Positions 1-10,300 of a stretch of 64,000 bases of DNA are shown piece after piece. Numbering within the stretch: the stretch's first letter is position 1; each line of letters begins with the position of its first letter. The stretch is from Streptomyces hyaluromycini (lineage in GTDB: Bacteria > Actinomycetota > Actinomycetes > Streptomycetales > Streptomycetaceae), in NCBI RefSeq assembly GCF_002217755.1, contig NZ_BCFL01000029.1:62001-126000 (forward strand), given 5' to 3'. Position numbers and translations under genes: made by a program. The notes beneath the pieces are model-generated. The model saw only the letters and a program-made list of their open reading frames with translations, did not search any database and was not told the origin of the DNA.

Positions 1-250
1 CTACGACACCTACGTCGACGGGCTGCTGCGCAACAACCGCCTCACCGCGCCGTACCGGCCCGGACCCGCCCCGCTCCCGCTGGTGCTGGTCAAGGCCGAG
101 CGCGGACTGCTCCCCGAGGACGCCTCCCTCGGCTGGGAGTCCCTCGCCGCGCGCGGGCTGACCGTGCGCCCCTGCCCGGGCGACCACTACACGATGCTCG
201 CCCGTCCCGACGCGCTCGCCGTGCTCGCACCGCTGCTGCACGCCGCGTAA
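1..250 (+). CDS. C-terminal end of a thioesterase (partial, runs off left edge)
   Basis: The last 82 codons of a gene that begins upstream of the window; the reading frame opens at base 2 and ends in TAA. The segment LVLVKAERG followed by PGDHYTML is the usual C-terminal signature of alpha/beta-hydrolase thioesterases of PKS/NRPS systems, with the His of GDHYTML as the expected catalytic-triad histidine. Whether it is a stand-alone type II thioesterase or the terminal domain of a large synthase cannot be seen. It lies only 93 bp upstream of the PfaA-type synthase on the same strand, so it may release or edit the acyl product of that system, or be the end of an adjacent biosynthetic enzyme. 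Confidence 0.7.
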   Translation, partial: YDTYVDGLLRNNRLTAPYRPGPAPLPLVLVKAERGLLPEDASLGWESLAARGLTVRPCPGDHYTMLARPDALAVLAPLLHAA

Positions 251-343
251 CTCCCTTTCTCTTTCCCCCCTTTCGCGTGTCACCCCCAGGGCCCCGTACC
301 GACCCGGGCTGTCCAGGCCCCGTCCGACCAAGAGAGCCTCGCC

Positions 344-3300
344 GTGAACGCTTCGCACCGCTCGTCCGACCTCGATCGCCGGCTGGCCCGCGATCCCATC
401 GCCGTCGTCGGCCTGTCCGCCCTCTACCCCAAGTCGCGTGACCTGCGCGAGTTCTGGGCGAACGTGGTCTCCGCCGCCGACTGCATCGAGGACGTCCCCG
501 CGACCCACTGGGACGTGTCGGAGCACTACGACTCCGACCCCGCCGCCCCCGACAAGACGTACTCCCGGCGCGGCGGCTTCATCCCCGACGTCCCGTTCAA
601 CCCGCTGGAGTTCGGGCTGCCGCCCAACACCCTCGAAGTCACCGACGTGCTCCAGCTGTTGAGCCTCGTCGTGGCACGTGACCTGCTCAAGGACGCGGGC
701 GCCGACCAGGACTGGTACGACGCCTCGCGCACCGGGGTGGTCCTCGGGGTGACCGGCGCCAACCAGCTCACCCAGCCGCTGTCCGCCCGGCTGCAGACAC
801 CGGTGCTCAAGGAGGTGGTCCGCTCCTGCGGGCTCTCCGACCGGGACGCGGAGGAGATCGCGGAGAAGTTCAAGCTGGCCTTCGCGCCCTGGGAGGAGAA
901 CTCCTTCCCCGGCATGCTGGGCAACGTGGTCGCGGGCCGGATCGCCAACCGGCTCGACCTCGGCGGCACCAACATGACGATCGACGCGGCCTGTGCCAGC
1001 TCGCTCGGCGCGGTCAAGTCGGCGGTCAGCGACCTGCTGGAGCGCCGCTCGGACATGATGCTGGTGGGCGGCTGCGACGCCGAGAACACCATCTTCATGT
1101 ACCTGTGCTTCTCCAAGACGCCCGCGTTCTCCAAGGCCGGGCGGATCCGCCCGTTCGACGCGGACGCCGACGGCACCCTGATCGGCGAGGGCATCGGCAT
1201 GCTGGCGCTGCGCCGCCTCGCCGACGCCGAGCGCGACGGCAACCGGATCTACGCGGTCCTGCGCGGCATCGGCTCCTCCAGCGACGGCCGCTTCAAGTCC
1301 ATCTACGCCCCGCGCAAGGAGGGGCAGATGGCGGCGCTGCGCCGGGCGTACGAGGACGCGGACGTCACCCCGGACTCGATCGAGCTGTTCGAGGCGCACG
1401 GCACGGGCACGGCGGTCGGCGAGGCGACCGAGCTCTCGGCGCTGTCCGCGGTGGTCTCGGAGTACACCGGGGAACGGCAGTTCGCGGCCGTCGGCAGTGT
1501 GAAGTCGCAGATCGGGCATACCAAGGCGGCCGCCGGCGCGGCCGGCATGATCAAGCTGTCGCTGGCCCTGCACCACAGGCTGCTGCCGCCGACCATCAAC
1601 GTGGACCGGCCCAACCCGGCCATCGACTGGTCCGAGAGCCCGTTCTACGTCGGCACCCGCACCCGCCCCTGGATCCGGGACCCGCGTCGGCCGCGGCGCC
1701 GGGCGGCCATGTCCTCGTTCGGCTTCGGCGGCACCAACTTCCACCTGGTGCTGGAGGAGCACGGCGACGGGGACGACCTGCGGGTGATGTTCCCCGTGAG
1801 CCGGACCTATGTATGGCATGAACCTGACATGAATGGTCTGGTGCGGGCGGTGGACGGCGGGGCCGAGCCCCGCACCGGCCCCGCACCGCACGGCCACCCC
1901 CGGCTCGCCCTCGTCGCCCGCTCCGCGGCCGAACTCGCCGAACTGCGCGCCCTGGCCGCCGAGCGGCTGCGGGCCGAGCCGGACGCCGAGGCCTGGTCGC
2001 ACCCCAAAGGCATCTACTTCCGCCGCTCCGGCGCCGACCTCGGCAGGGTCGGCGCGCTCTTCGCCGGCCAGGGCAGCCAGTACGTCGAGCCCGGCCGGAC
2101 CGCGGTGCTCGCGCTGCCTCCGCTGCGGACGGCCTTCGACCGGGCCAACGCGGCCTTCGGCGACCACGAACTCCCGCTGTCCCGGGTGGCGTTCCCGCCG
2201 CCCGCCTTCGACGAGGTGACCCGCGCGGCCCAGGAGACCGAGCTGCGCCGCACCGAGTACGCCCAGCCCGCGATCGGCGCCCTGGCGGCCGGACAGTACC
2301 GGTACCTGACCGGACTCGGCTTCACGGCAGACGGGTTCCTCGGGCACAGCTTCGGCGAGCTGGCCGCGCTGTGGGCGGCCGGCGCGATCGACGACGACAC
2401 CTACTTCACGCTGGCCCGGGCCCGCGGTGCGGCGATGGCCCCGCAGGGCGACGCGGACGCCGGGGCGATGGCGGCCGTCACCGCCTCCGCGGAGCGGGTG
2501 GACGAACTGCTCGCGCAGTTCGGAGAGTTGACCGTCTGCAACCGCAACGCGGCCGACCAGATCGTGGTCGGCGGTGCCACCGAGGCGGTGGAGCGCTTCG
2601 TGACGGCGGCGGAGGCGGCCGGGGTACGGGCGGTTCGGCTGCCGGTGTCGGCGGCCTTCCACACGCCGTTCGTGGCGCACGCGGTGACGGAGTTCGGGCG
2701 GGCGGTCGCGGACGCGGCGATCGGCGAGCCGGACCGTCCGGTGTTCGCCAACTCGCCCGGCGCGGCCTACGGTCCGGACGCCGACGCCAACCGGCGGACC
2801 CTGGTGGACCAGCTGGTCAAGCCGGTCGAGTTCGCCGACCGGGTCGAGGAGATGTACGCGGCGGGCTTCCGTACGTTCGTGGAGTTCGGGCCGAAGGGTG
2901 TGCTGACCCGGCTGGTGGACCGGATCCTCGGGGAGCGCGAGCACTTCGCGGTGCAGCTGGACCCGGGCAGCGGCGGCGACGCCGACCTCACCCTGAAGCG
3001 GGCCGTGGCTCAACTGGCCGTGCTGGGGCTGCCGTTGGCGACCGCCGACGACTATGTCGCGGAGCTGCCGGATGTCGAGCCGGTCAAGGGGATGACCGTG
3101 CCCCTGAACGGAATCAACCATGTGCCCGAGGCACGCCGGGCCGCGTATCGCGAGGCGCTGGAGCACGGGTACCGGGTGGCGCTGCCGACGGCCGCGGCAC
3201 CCGTGGCCGCGCACGCGGCGGCAGCTGCCGCCGCGGTCACCCCGGCCGCCGCCCCTGTCTCCGCCCCGGCCGTCGCTGCCGCGCCGGTGCCGGTCGCCGT

Positions 3301-6300
3301 GTCCGCCGTGGAGGCCCCGCTGTCGGTCGTCGAGACGGCCGTGCAGCACCCGGTGCCGGCGCCCGAGGCGGCAGCGGAACAGCTGCCCGCCGTCGCCCTG
3401 CCCCGCCCCGCAGACGTCCTGGAGAGCGAGCTCGTGGAAGAAGCGCACCCCGCCCCGGTACCCGCCCCCGCCGACGACCGGCTCTCCGAGCTGATCGCCG
3501 ACCACCTGGCACTGCACGACGACTATCTCAACGGGCAGCTCAGCAACGCCCAGCGCATGATGGGCCTGCTGGAGCGGGCCGACGAACAGGGCCGCGTGGA
3601 CGACGTGATCCCGGGTGTGGCCTCCGTCAAGGAGCACGGGCTGGCCATCGGGCGTACGCATCTGCGGGCCAACGAGATCCTGCGGGACCTGGCGTCGATG
3701 GAGTTCGGGCAGGCCGGGACGCCCGTGGCACCGCCGGCCCCCGCCCCGGCCGCCGTACCGCCCCTGGCAGCCGCGCCCGCCGCGCCCGTGCAGGCGCCTC
3801 CCGCCCCGGCGGCGCTCCCCCAGGCACCGGCCGCGTCCGCCGCACCGCTCCCGCCCGCGCCGCCGGCCGCCGCGCCCGCCCCCGCCGCGCCCGTCCCCGC
3901 CCCCGTTGCCCCCGCGCCCATGGCCGGGGCCTCCGCCGACGATGTGGCCGCGGCCCTGCTCGACGTCGTGTCGCAGAAGACCGGTTACCCGGCGGAAATG
4001 CTCGAACTCGGCATGGACGTGGAGGCGGACTTGGGCATCGACTCCATCAAGCGCGTCGAGATCATGGGCGTCCTCCAGGAGCAGTTCCCCAGCCCCACCC
4101 CGGTCGGCCCCGAACAGCTGGCGGAGCTGCGCACGTTGAGCGAGATCGTCGGCTTCGTGCTCAGCCTCGGCGGTGCGAGCGCCCCGGCGCCGGCCGAGAC
4201 GTCCGTGCCCGGCACCGCGTTCAGCACCGAGGCCGTGACGGCGGCTCTGCTCGGTGTCGTGGCGCAGAAGACCGGCTACCCCGCCGACATGCTCGACCTC
4301 ACCATGGACGTCGAAGCCGACCTCGGCATCGACTCCATCAAACGCGTCGAGATCATGGGCGTTCTGCAGGAGCAGTTCCCCAGTCCCACCCCCGTCGGCC
4401 CCGAACAACTCGCCGAACTCCGCACGCTGAACGAGATCGTCGGCTTCGTGCTGGAGCTCGGCGGCGAGCGCCCGGCCGCGGCCCCTGCGCAGGCCGCCCC
4501 TGCCACGGCCGTCTCCGCCGACGACGTGCGCGCCGCCCTGCTCGGTGTCGTGGCCCAGAAGACCGGCTACCCCGCCGACATGCTCGACCTCACCATGGAC
4601 GTCGAAGCCGACCTCGGCATCGACTCCATCAAACGCGTCGAGATCATGGGCGTTCTGCAGGAGCAGTTCCCCAGTCCCACCCCGGTCGGTCCCGAGCAGC
4701 TGGCCGAGCTGCGAACGTTGGGCGACATCGTGGGCTTCGTGACCGGGCTCTCAGACGGCGCAGGTGCCGAACCCGCCCCCGCGGCGGCCACCCAGCCGAC
4801 CACCACCACCGCCACCACGGCCTCGGCCCCTTCGCCCATCGGCCGCGGCCACGCCGCCCTGCTGGACCTGCCGCTCCCGGACCGCCTGGTCGGCGCCTAC
4901 CCGCAGGGGGCGACGGCGCTGGTCGTGGACGACGGCAGTGAGATCGCCCAGGCCGTCGCCGCGCGGCTCGGCGGAAGTGGCTGGCTGGTGCGTGTGCTGC
5001 GGCTGCCCGGTGTCCCGCAGCGCGTCGCCGGGGCCGCCGACCTGCCGCTGACCGGCTGGGGTGCAACCGAACTCGCCGCCAGGGTGGAGGAGTTGGGTGC
5101 CGATCCGCTGCACCTGGCCGTCACGTTCGCGGCGGCGGACGGGCTGCCGTGGGCCGAGGGCGTCCGCCGCCTCGCGCACACGCTGCTCACCGCCCGGCAC
5201 CTGGTCGCCCCGCTCACCGCGGCCGCCGCGACGGGCCACCGTGCCGCCTTCGTGACCGTCACCCGGCTGGACGGCGCCTTCGGGCTCACCGGTGTCGCCG
5301 AGGACGCGGCTCCGGCCGGCGGCGTGGGCGGTCTGGTGAAGACCCTCGCCGTGGAGGCGCCGGAGCTGTTCTGCCGCGCGCTGGACCTGGCTCCGGGGCT
5401 GGGCGCCGACGCGGCGGCCGACCTGGTCCTGGAGGAGCTGTCCGACGCCGGGACGAGCCCGGTCCAGGTGGGCCGTGACGGGGTCCGGCGGGTCGCGCTG
5501 ACACTCGGCGAGCAGGACCCGGCCGCCGGCCGCACCGGCGCCCCGCTCTGCGCCGACGACCTCCTGGTCGTCACCGGCGGCGGCCGCGGCATCACCGCCC
5601 GCTGTGCCGTGGCCCTGGCGGCCGCGCACCGGCCGGGTCTGCTGCTCCTCGGCCGAACCGCGCTCGGCACCGAGCCCGCGTGGGCGAACGGGCTGACCGA
5701 CGCGGGCGCGCTGAAGGCGGCGGCCGTCGAGCAGCTCAAGGCGGCCGGTGAGAAGCCCACCCCCAAGCGGGTCGAGCAGCTCTACCGGTCCGTGGCCGGC
5801 GAGCGGGAGGTCCGGCAGACCCTGGCCGAGATCCGCGCGGCCGGCGCCGAGGCCGAGTACCTTGCCGTGGACATCACCGACGCGGCCGCGACCGCCGCCG
5901 CCCTCGCGCCGTACCGGAAGCGGATCACGGGACTGGTGCACGGCGCGGGTGTGCTCGCGGACCAGCTGATCGCCGCGAAGAAGGCCGCCGAGATCGAGCG
6001 GGTCTTCGCCGTCAAGCTGGGCGGGCTGCGCTCGGTGGTGGCCGCGCTGCCCGCCGAACGGCTGCGCCACGTCCTGCTGTTCTCGTCGGTCGCCGGGTTC
6101 TTCGGCAACCGGGGCCAGTCCGACTACGCGATGGCCAACGAGGTCCTCAACGCCTGGGCCGGCGCCTTCCGCGCCAACCACCCGCAGGCGCATGTCACTT
6201 CGCTCAACTGGGGCGCCTGGGACAGCGGGATGGTCTCGCCGCAGATCAAGGCGGTCTTCGAGGAGCGCGGCATCGCGCTGATCCCGGAGGAGACCGGAAC

Positions 6301-7228
6301 CCGGCTGTTCGCCGGGCAGTTCGCGCCCGAGCGGGCCGGGGACACGGTCGTGGTGCTCGGTCCGACCACGCCCCTGTCGGTGCCCGGGCGCACCGCGCCG
6401 GCGGCGCCCGTCGTGCTGGAGCGGGACCTGTCCGCGCTGGCCGGCGAACCGCTGATCGCCGACCATGTGATCGGCGACGCGCCGGTGCTGCCGGCCACGG
6501 CGGCGCTGGGCTGGGCGATCGGCTCGGTCGAGCGGCTGACCGGCGCCGAGGTCGCCGAGGTCCGGGACTTCGCGGTGCACAAGGGCGTCGTCTTCGACGG
6601 CGAGGCCGACGCCGGGCGCTTCCAGCTGACCGCCGACCCGGTGCCGGACGGCACCGAGGCCGACGTGGCGATCCGCTCGGTCGGCGCGGACGGGACCGTA
6701 CGGCCGCGGTACGCGGCACGGGTGCTGTTCGGCGCCGGTGCGGCGCCGGCTCCCCGGATCGGCGGGCTCCCGGCGCCGGGCGGCGGCAGCGACGCGCAGG
6801 TCTTCTACGCCGACGGCACGCTGTTCCACGGTCCGTCGCTGCGCGGGCTGCGCCGGGTGCTGGAGTCGGCCGAGGCGCGGCTGGTCCTGGAGTGCGCGCT
6901 GGCCGAACACCGGCCCGCGGGCGGGGCGTTCGGGTCCGCGCGGTACGCGCCCGGCACCGCCGACCTGCTGCTGCAGGCCGCGCTGGTGTGGATGCGGGTC
7001 AACCGTGACACGGCGACGCTGCCGGTCGGGGTGGCCCGGGCCGAGCTGTTCGAGGCGCTGCCCGACGGCGAGCCGTTCCTGGTCGTGGTCGAGCCGCTCC
7101 AGGCGGGCGGCACCGGCGCGACCCTCACGGTGACGGCCTGCGCTCCCGACGGCCGGGTGCTGACCCGGCTCACGGGTGTGTCGCTGGTGTCCACCCCGCA
7201 GCTGGCCGCCTCGTTCGCCCGCCGCTGA
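344..7228 (+). CDS. pfaA: PfaA-type secondary-lipid/PUFA synthase (KS-AT-ACP3-KR-DH-like)
   Basis: Iterative type I synthase of 2294 aa that should carry out chain extension and keto-reduction of a long acyl chain. Domains in order: KS (about 15-475) with Cys217, His352 (EAHGTG) and His392 (GHTKAAAG); malonyl-type AT (about 565-880) with Ser669 in GHSFGE; an Ala/Pro linker; three tandem ACPs with pantetheine serines 1234, 1331 and 1428 in LGIDSIKR, spaced exactly 97 residues for the last two; KR (about 1740-1970) with TGGGRGI and SSVAGFFGNRGQSDYA; and a C-terminal hotdog/PS-DH-like region (about 2025-2290) with LIADHVIG and LFHGPSL. This order is that of PfaA of bacterial PUFA synthases, which usually carry more ACPs. 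The GTG start is preceded by AGAGAG. First complete gene of the operon; pfaC follows after 86 bp. Confidence 0.93.
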   Translation: MNASHRSSDLDRRLARDPIAVVGLSALYPKSRDLREFWANVVSAADCIEDVPATHWDVSEHYDSDPAAPDKTYSRRGGFIPDVPFNPLEFGLPPNTLEVTDVLQLLSLVVARDLLKDAGADQDWYDASRTGVVLGVTGANQLTQPLSARLQTPVLKEVVRSCGLSDRDAEEIAEKFKLAFAPWEENSFPGMLGNVVAGRIANRLDLGGTNMTIDAACASSLGAVKSAVSDLLERRSDMMLVGGCDAENTIFMYLCFSKTPAFSKAGRIRPFDADADGTLIGEGIGMLALRRLADAERDGNRIYAVLRGIGSSSDGRFKSIYAPRKEGQMAALRRAYEDADVTPDSIELFEAHGTGTAVGEATELSALSAVVSEYTGERQFAAVGSVKSQIGHTKAAAGAAGMIKLSLALHHRLLPPTINVDRPNPAIDWSESPFYVGTRTRPWIRDPRRPRRRAAMSSFGFGGTNFHLVLEEHGDGDDLRVMFPVSRTYVWHEPDMNGLVRAVDGGAEPRTGPAPHGHPRLALVARSAAELAELRALAAERLRAEPDAEAWSHPKGIYFRRSGADLGRVGALFAGQGSQYVEPGRTAVLALPPLRTAFDRANAAFGDHELPLSRVAFPPPAFDEVTRAAQETELRRTEYAQPAIGALAAGQYRYLTGLGFTADGFLGHSFGELAALWAAGAIDDDTYFTLARARGAAMAPQGDADAGAMAAVTASAERVDELLAQFGELTVCNRNAADQIVVGGATEAVERFVTAAEAAGVRAVRLPVSAAFHTPFVAHAVTEFGRAVADAAIGEPDRPVFANSPGAAYGPDADANRRTLVDQLVKPVEFADRVEEMYAAGFRTFVEFGPKGVLTRLVDRILGEREHFAVQLDPGSGGDADLTLKRAVAQLAVLGLPLATADDYVAELPDVEPVKGMTVPLNGINHVPEARRAAYREALEHGYRVALPTAAAPVAAHAAAAAAAVTPAAAPVSAPAVAAAPVPVAVSAVEAPLSVVETAVQHPVPAPEAAAEQLPAVALPRPADVLESELVEEAHPAPVPAPADDRLSELIADHLALHDDYLNGQLSNAQRMMGLLERADEQGRVDDVIPGVASVKEHGLAIGRTHLRANEILRDLASMEFGQAGTPVAPPAPAPAAVPPLAAAPAAPVQAPPAPAALPQAPAASAAPLPPAPPAAAPAPAAPVPAPVAPAPMAGASADDVAAALLDVVSQKTGYPAEMLELGMDVEADLGIDSIKRVEIMGVLQEQFPSPTPVGPEQLAELRTLSEIVGFVLSLGGASAPAPAETSVPGTAFSTEAVTAALLGVVAQKTGYPADMLDLTMDVEADLGIDSIKRVEIMGVLQEQFPSPTPVGPEQLAELRTLNEIVGFVLELGGERPAAAPAQAAPATAVSADDVRAALLGVVAQKTGYPADMLDLTMDVEADLGIDSIKRVEIMGVLQEQFPSPTPVGPEQLAELRTLGDIVGFVTGLSDGAGAEPAPAAATQPTTTTATTASAPSPIGRGHAALLDLPLPDRLVGAYPQGATALVVDDGSEIAQAVAARLGGSGWLVRVLRLPGVPQRVAGAADLPLTGWGATELAARVEELGADPLHLAVTFAAADGLPWAEGVRRLAHTLLTARHLVAPLTAAAATGHRAAFVTVTRLDGAFGLTGVAEDAAPAGGVGGLVKTLAVEAPELFCRALDLAPGLGADAAADLVLEELSDAGTSPVQVGRDGVRRVALTLGEQDPAAGRTGAPLCADDLLVVTGGGRGITARCAVALAAAHRPGLLLLGRTALGTEPAWANGLTDAGALKAAAVEQLKAAGEKPTPKRVEQLYRSVAGEREVRQTLAEIRAAGAEAEYLAVDITDAAATAAALAPYRKRITGLVHGAGVLADQLIAAKKAAEIERVFAVKLGGLRSVVAALPAERLRHVLLFSSVAGFFGNRGQSDYAMANEVLNAWAGAFRANHPQAHVTSLNWGAWDSGMVSPQIKAVFEERGIALIPEETGTRLFAGQFAPERAGDTVVVLGPTTPLSVPGRTAPAAPVVLERDLSALAGEPLIADHVIGDAPVLPATAALGWAIGSVERLTGAEVAEVRDFAVHKGVVFDGEADAGRFQLTADPVPDGTEADVAIRSVGADGTVRPRYAARVLFGAGAAPAPRIGGLPAPGGGSDAQVFYADGTLFHGPSLRGLRRVLESAEARLVLECALAEHRPAGGAFGSARYAPGTADLLLQAALVWMRVNRDTATLPVGVARAELFEALPDGEPFLVVVEPLQAGGTGATLTVTACAPDGRVLTRLTGVSLVSTPQLAASFARR
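4247..4683 (+). repeat. Near-identical ACP2/ACP3 coding repeat inside pfaA
   Basis: Bases 4247-4392 (ACP2) and 4538-4683 (ACP3) are the same over 146 nt except for one synonymous substitution (GCG/GCC), at an offset of 291 nt or 97 codons. ACP1 encodes almost the same protein but differs at many third positions. This points to recent duplication or gene conversion between ACP2 and ACP3. Confidence 0.9.
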
Positions 7229-7314
7229 GCCGACGCCGACCTGTGGACCGCCGGTCCCGGCGGGCGGACCTGTGTCACCGCCCGCCGGGCCGGCCTCCTG
7301 GAGGAAACAGCGCT

Positions 7315-10300
7315 ATGAGCAAGTACGCGATCGTCGGCATCTCCTGCCTGTTCCCCGGGGCAGAGACTCCCGACGCGTTCTGGAGGAACCTGCGCGACGG
7401 CGTCGACAGCCGCACCGAGGGCGGCCCGGACGTCTTCGGCCCGGCCCCCGACCCGCGTGTCGCGGACCGGGAGCACGCCATCACCTGTGTGCGCGGCGGC
7501 TTCGTGACCGGTTTCGAGTTCGACCCGACCGGCTACCGGCTCCGCCCCGAGGACCTGACCCGTCTGGACCGTGTCTTCCACTGGTCCCTGCACACCGCCC
7601 GCGAGGCCCTGCGCGACAGCGGCCACGCGGACCGCCCCGAACTCCTCGCCCGCACCGGCCTGGTGGTCGGCGACTACTCCTTCCCCACCCCGGCCTCGGC
7701 CCGCATCAGCCTGCCCCTGGTCCACGAGGCGGTCCTGGACGGCGTACGGCGCTCCGGGCACCCGGCACCGGCACCGGCCGCGCTGCTCGACCCGGCCGCC
7801 GTGCACCCGGCGGACGCCCGGGTGAGCGGCGCGCCCGCCCGGATCGCGGCCGCCGCCCTCGGCCTGGGCGGCCCCCGCTACGCCCTGGACGCGGCCTGCT
7901 CCTCGGCCCTGTACGCGCTGAAGCTGGCCTGCGACCACCTGGCGGCCGGGCAGGCCGACCTGGTGCTGGCGGGCGGGGTCTGCGCACCCGACCCGACCCT
8001 CATCCACCTGTCCTTCTCCGACCTGCACGCCTATCCCGAGAACGGGATCAGCCAGCCCTTCGACGCCCGCTCCACCGGCATCCTCACCGGCCAGGGCGCG
8101 GGCATGGTCGCGGTCCGGCGGCTCACGGACGCGCTGGCGGACGGCGACCGGATCTACGCGGTCGTCGACGGCATCGGCCTGTCCAACGACGGTGCCGGCC
8201 GCCATCTGCTGGTCCCGAACCCGTCAGGTCAGCTCGCGTCGTACGAACTCGCCTACGCCCGCGCCGGGTTCGGCCCCGACGAGGTCGACTACCTGGAGTG
8301 CCACGCCACCGGCACGCCGGTCGGCGACGGCACGGAGGCAGAGTCGGTCGTCGGCTGGTTCGGCGCGCACGGCGGTACGGTGCCGCCGCTGGGCTCGGTG
8401 AAGGGCAACCTCGGCCATCTGCTGACCGTGGCCGGCCTGAGCAGCCTGCTGAAGGTGATCCTGGCGATGGGCCACGGCGAACTGCCGCCGACCATCGGGG
8501 TCGGCCAACCCCTCACCGACGCCCTCCCGTTGGTCCGCGAGGCCCGCTCCTGGCCGGACGGGCGTCCGGGTCCGCGCCGGGCGGCTGTCTCGGCGTTCGG
8601 CTTCGGCGGTACGAACGCCCACGTCGTCCTCTCCCAGGAGGCCGTGGACGAAGGGGAGTCGGAGCCCGCCGTGCCGCCGACCCTCGACATCGTGGGCCTC
8701 GGCGCGCACTTCGGCACCCTCGACTCGGCCGCCGCCTTCGAACGCGCCCTGCACGACGGCACCGACGCCTTCCGGCCGCTCCCCGAACACCGCTGGCGCG
8801 GCCTGGAGGAGACCGCGGGCGGCACCCTGGAACGGGCCGGACTCGACCGGGCGCACCTGCCCGAGGGCGGTTTCGTCGACCGGATCGAGATGGACCCCGC
8901 CGGCCACCGCATCCCCCCGGCCGACCTGCGCAACTACAACCTCCAGCACGCCCTGATGTCCAAGGTCGCCGACGAGGCGCTGCGCGACGCCGGGTACGAC
9001 CGGACCGTGCCGCCGGGCGCGAAGGCGCCGCAGGCACGCCGGATCGCGGTCGTGGTGGCGATGGAGATCGAGCCCAGCGCCCATCTGCACCTGGCCCGGC
9101 ACGGCATCGGCGACTTCCTTCAACGGGCTTACGCCGAGGCCGGGTTGGAGCTGCCCGGCGATCTCGCGCAGGCCGCCCGGGAGGCGATCCACCGGCCGAT
9201 CGTCGCCAACGAGGTGCTCAGCTACATCGGCAACATCATGGCCAGCCGCATCTCGTCCCTGTGGAACCTGACCGGCCCGTCGTTCACCGTCTCCTCCGAC
9301 GCGGCCGGCGCCGCCGAGGCCCTCCAGATCGCCCGGCTCCTGCTCCTTGACGAGACCGTGGAGGCCGTCCTGGTCGGCGCGGTCGACCTGGCCGGCTCGC
9401 CCGAGAGCCTGCTGCTGCGCGGCACGGCACCGGTCCCGGGCGCGGGCCTGACCTTCGGCGACGGGCAGCGCGGCGTCCGGATCGGCGAGGGCGCGGGCGC
9501 GGTCGTGGTGACCCGCCCGGGGGCCCGGCGGGCCCAGCGGGTCTATGCGCGCGTCGACTCCGTCGCCGTACGGCACTCCGCTCCCGTCGACGGCCGGCTG
9601 CCCGAGGCCGACGCGGACGCCCTCGCGGAGGCCGCGGGGCAGGCGCTGGCCGCCGCCGGGATCGGCCCCGGCGACATCGGCTACCTGGAGGCGCACGCGG
9701 GCGGTACGGCGGTGCGGGACGCAGCCGAGGTGGACGCCCTGGCGCGGGTCTACCCCGCCGGTTCGGGCACCGTGGCCCTCGGCAGCGCGAAGGCGCAGGT
9801 CGGCGACACGGTGGGCGCGTCCGCGCTGGCCGGACTGTTGCGGGCGGTGCTGTGCCTGCACCACGGCTACCTGCCCGGCGTACCGGGCTGGCGCAGGCCC
9901 GCGCCGGAGCTGGCGGAGCGGTTCGCGGCGTCGGCCCTGCACGTGCCGGACGCGTCCCGGCCCTGGCTGCGCACCGACCACACGCGGCGCCGGTACGCCG
10001 CCGTGAACGTCATCGGCTCCGACGGCGCCCACGGCCATCTGGTGCTGTCCGCGGAGGGCACCCGCGGCGACGTCGCCCCTGTCGACTGGCGGCGGGCCGG
10101 TGCTCCGGCGCTGCTGCCGCTGGGCGCGGCGGACATCGACGGGCTGCTGGCCGAGGTCGCGCGCCACACGGAGCTGCTGGACGCGGGCGCCGACCCGTAC
10201 CATCTCGGCCGGGCCGCTGCCGAGCGGCTGCCGGGCAGCGCCCTGCGGGTGGTGCTGGTCGGCCGGGACCGTGAACAGCTGCTCCAGCAGCTGGAGTCGG

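Noticed and set aside
2371..4941. 856-codon alternative + frame inside pfaA
   Set aside because: Arg/Gly-rich out-of-frame translation over the AT and ACP domains; no start signal.
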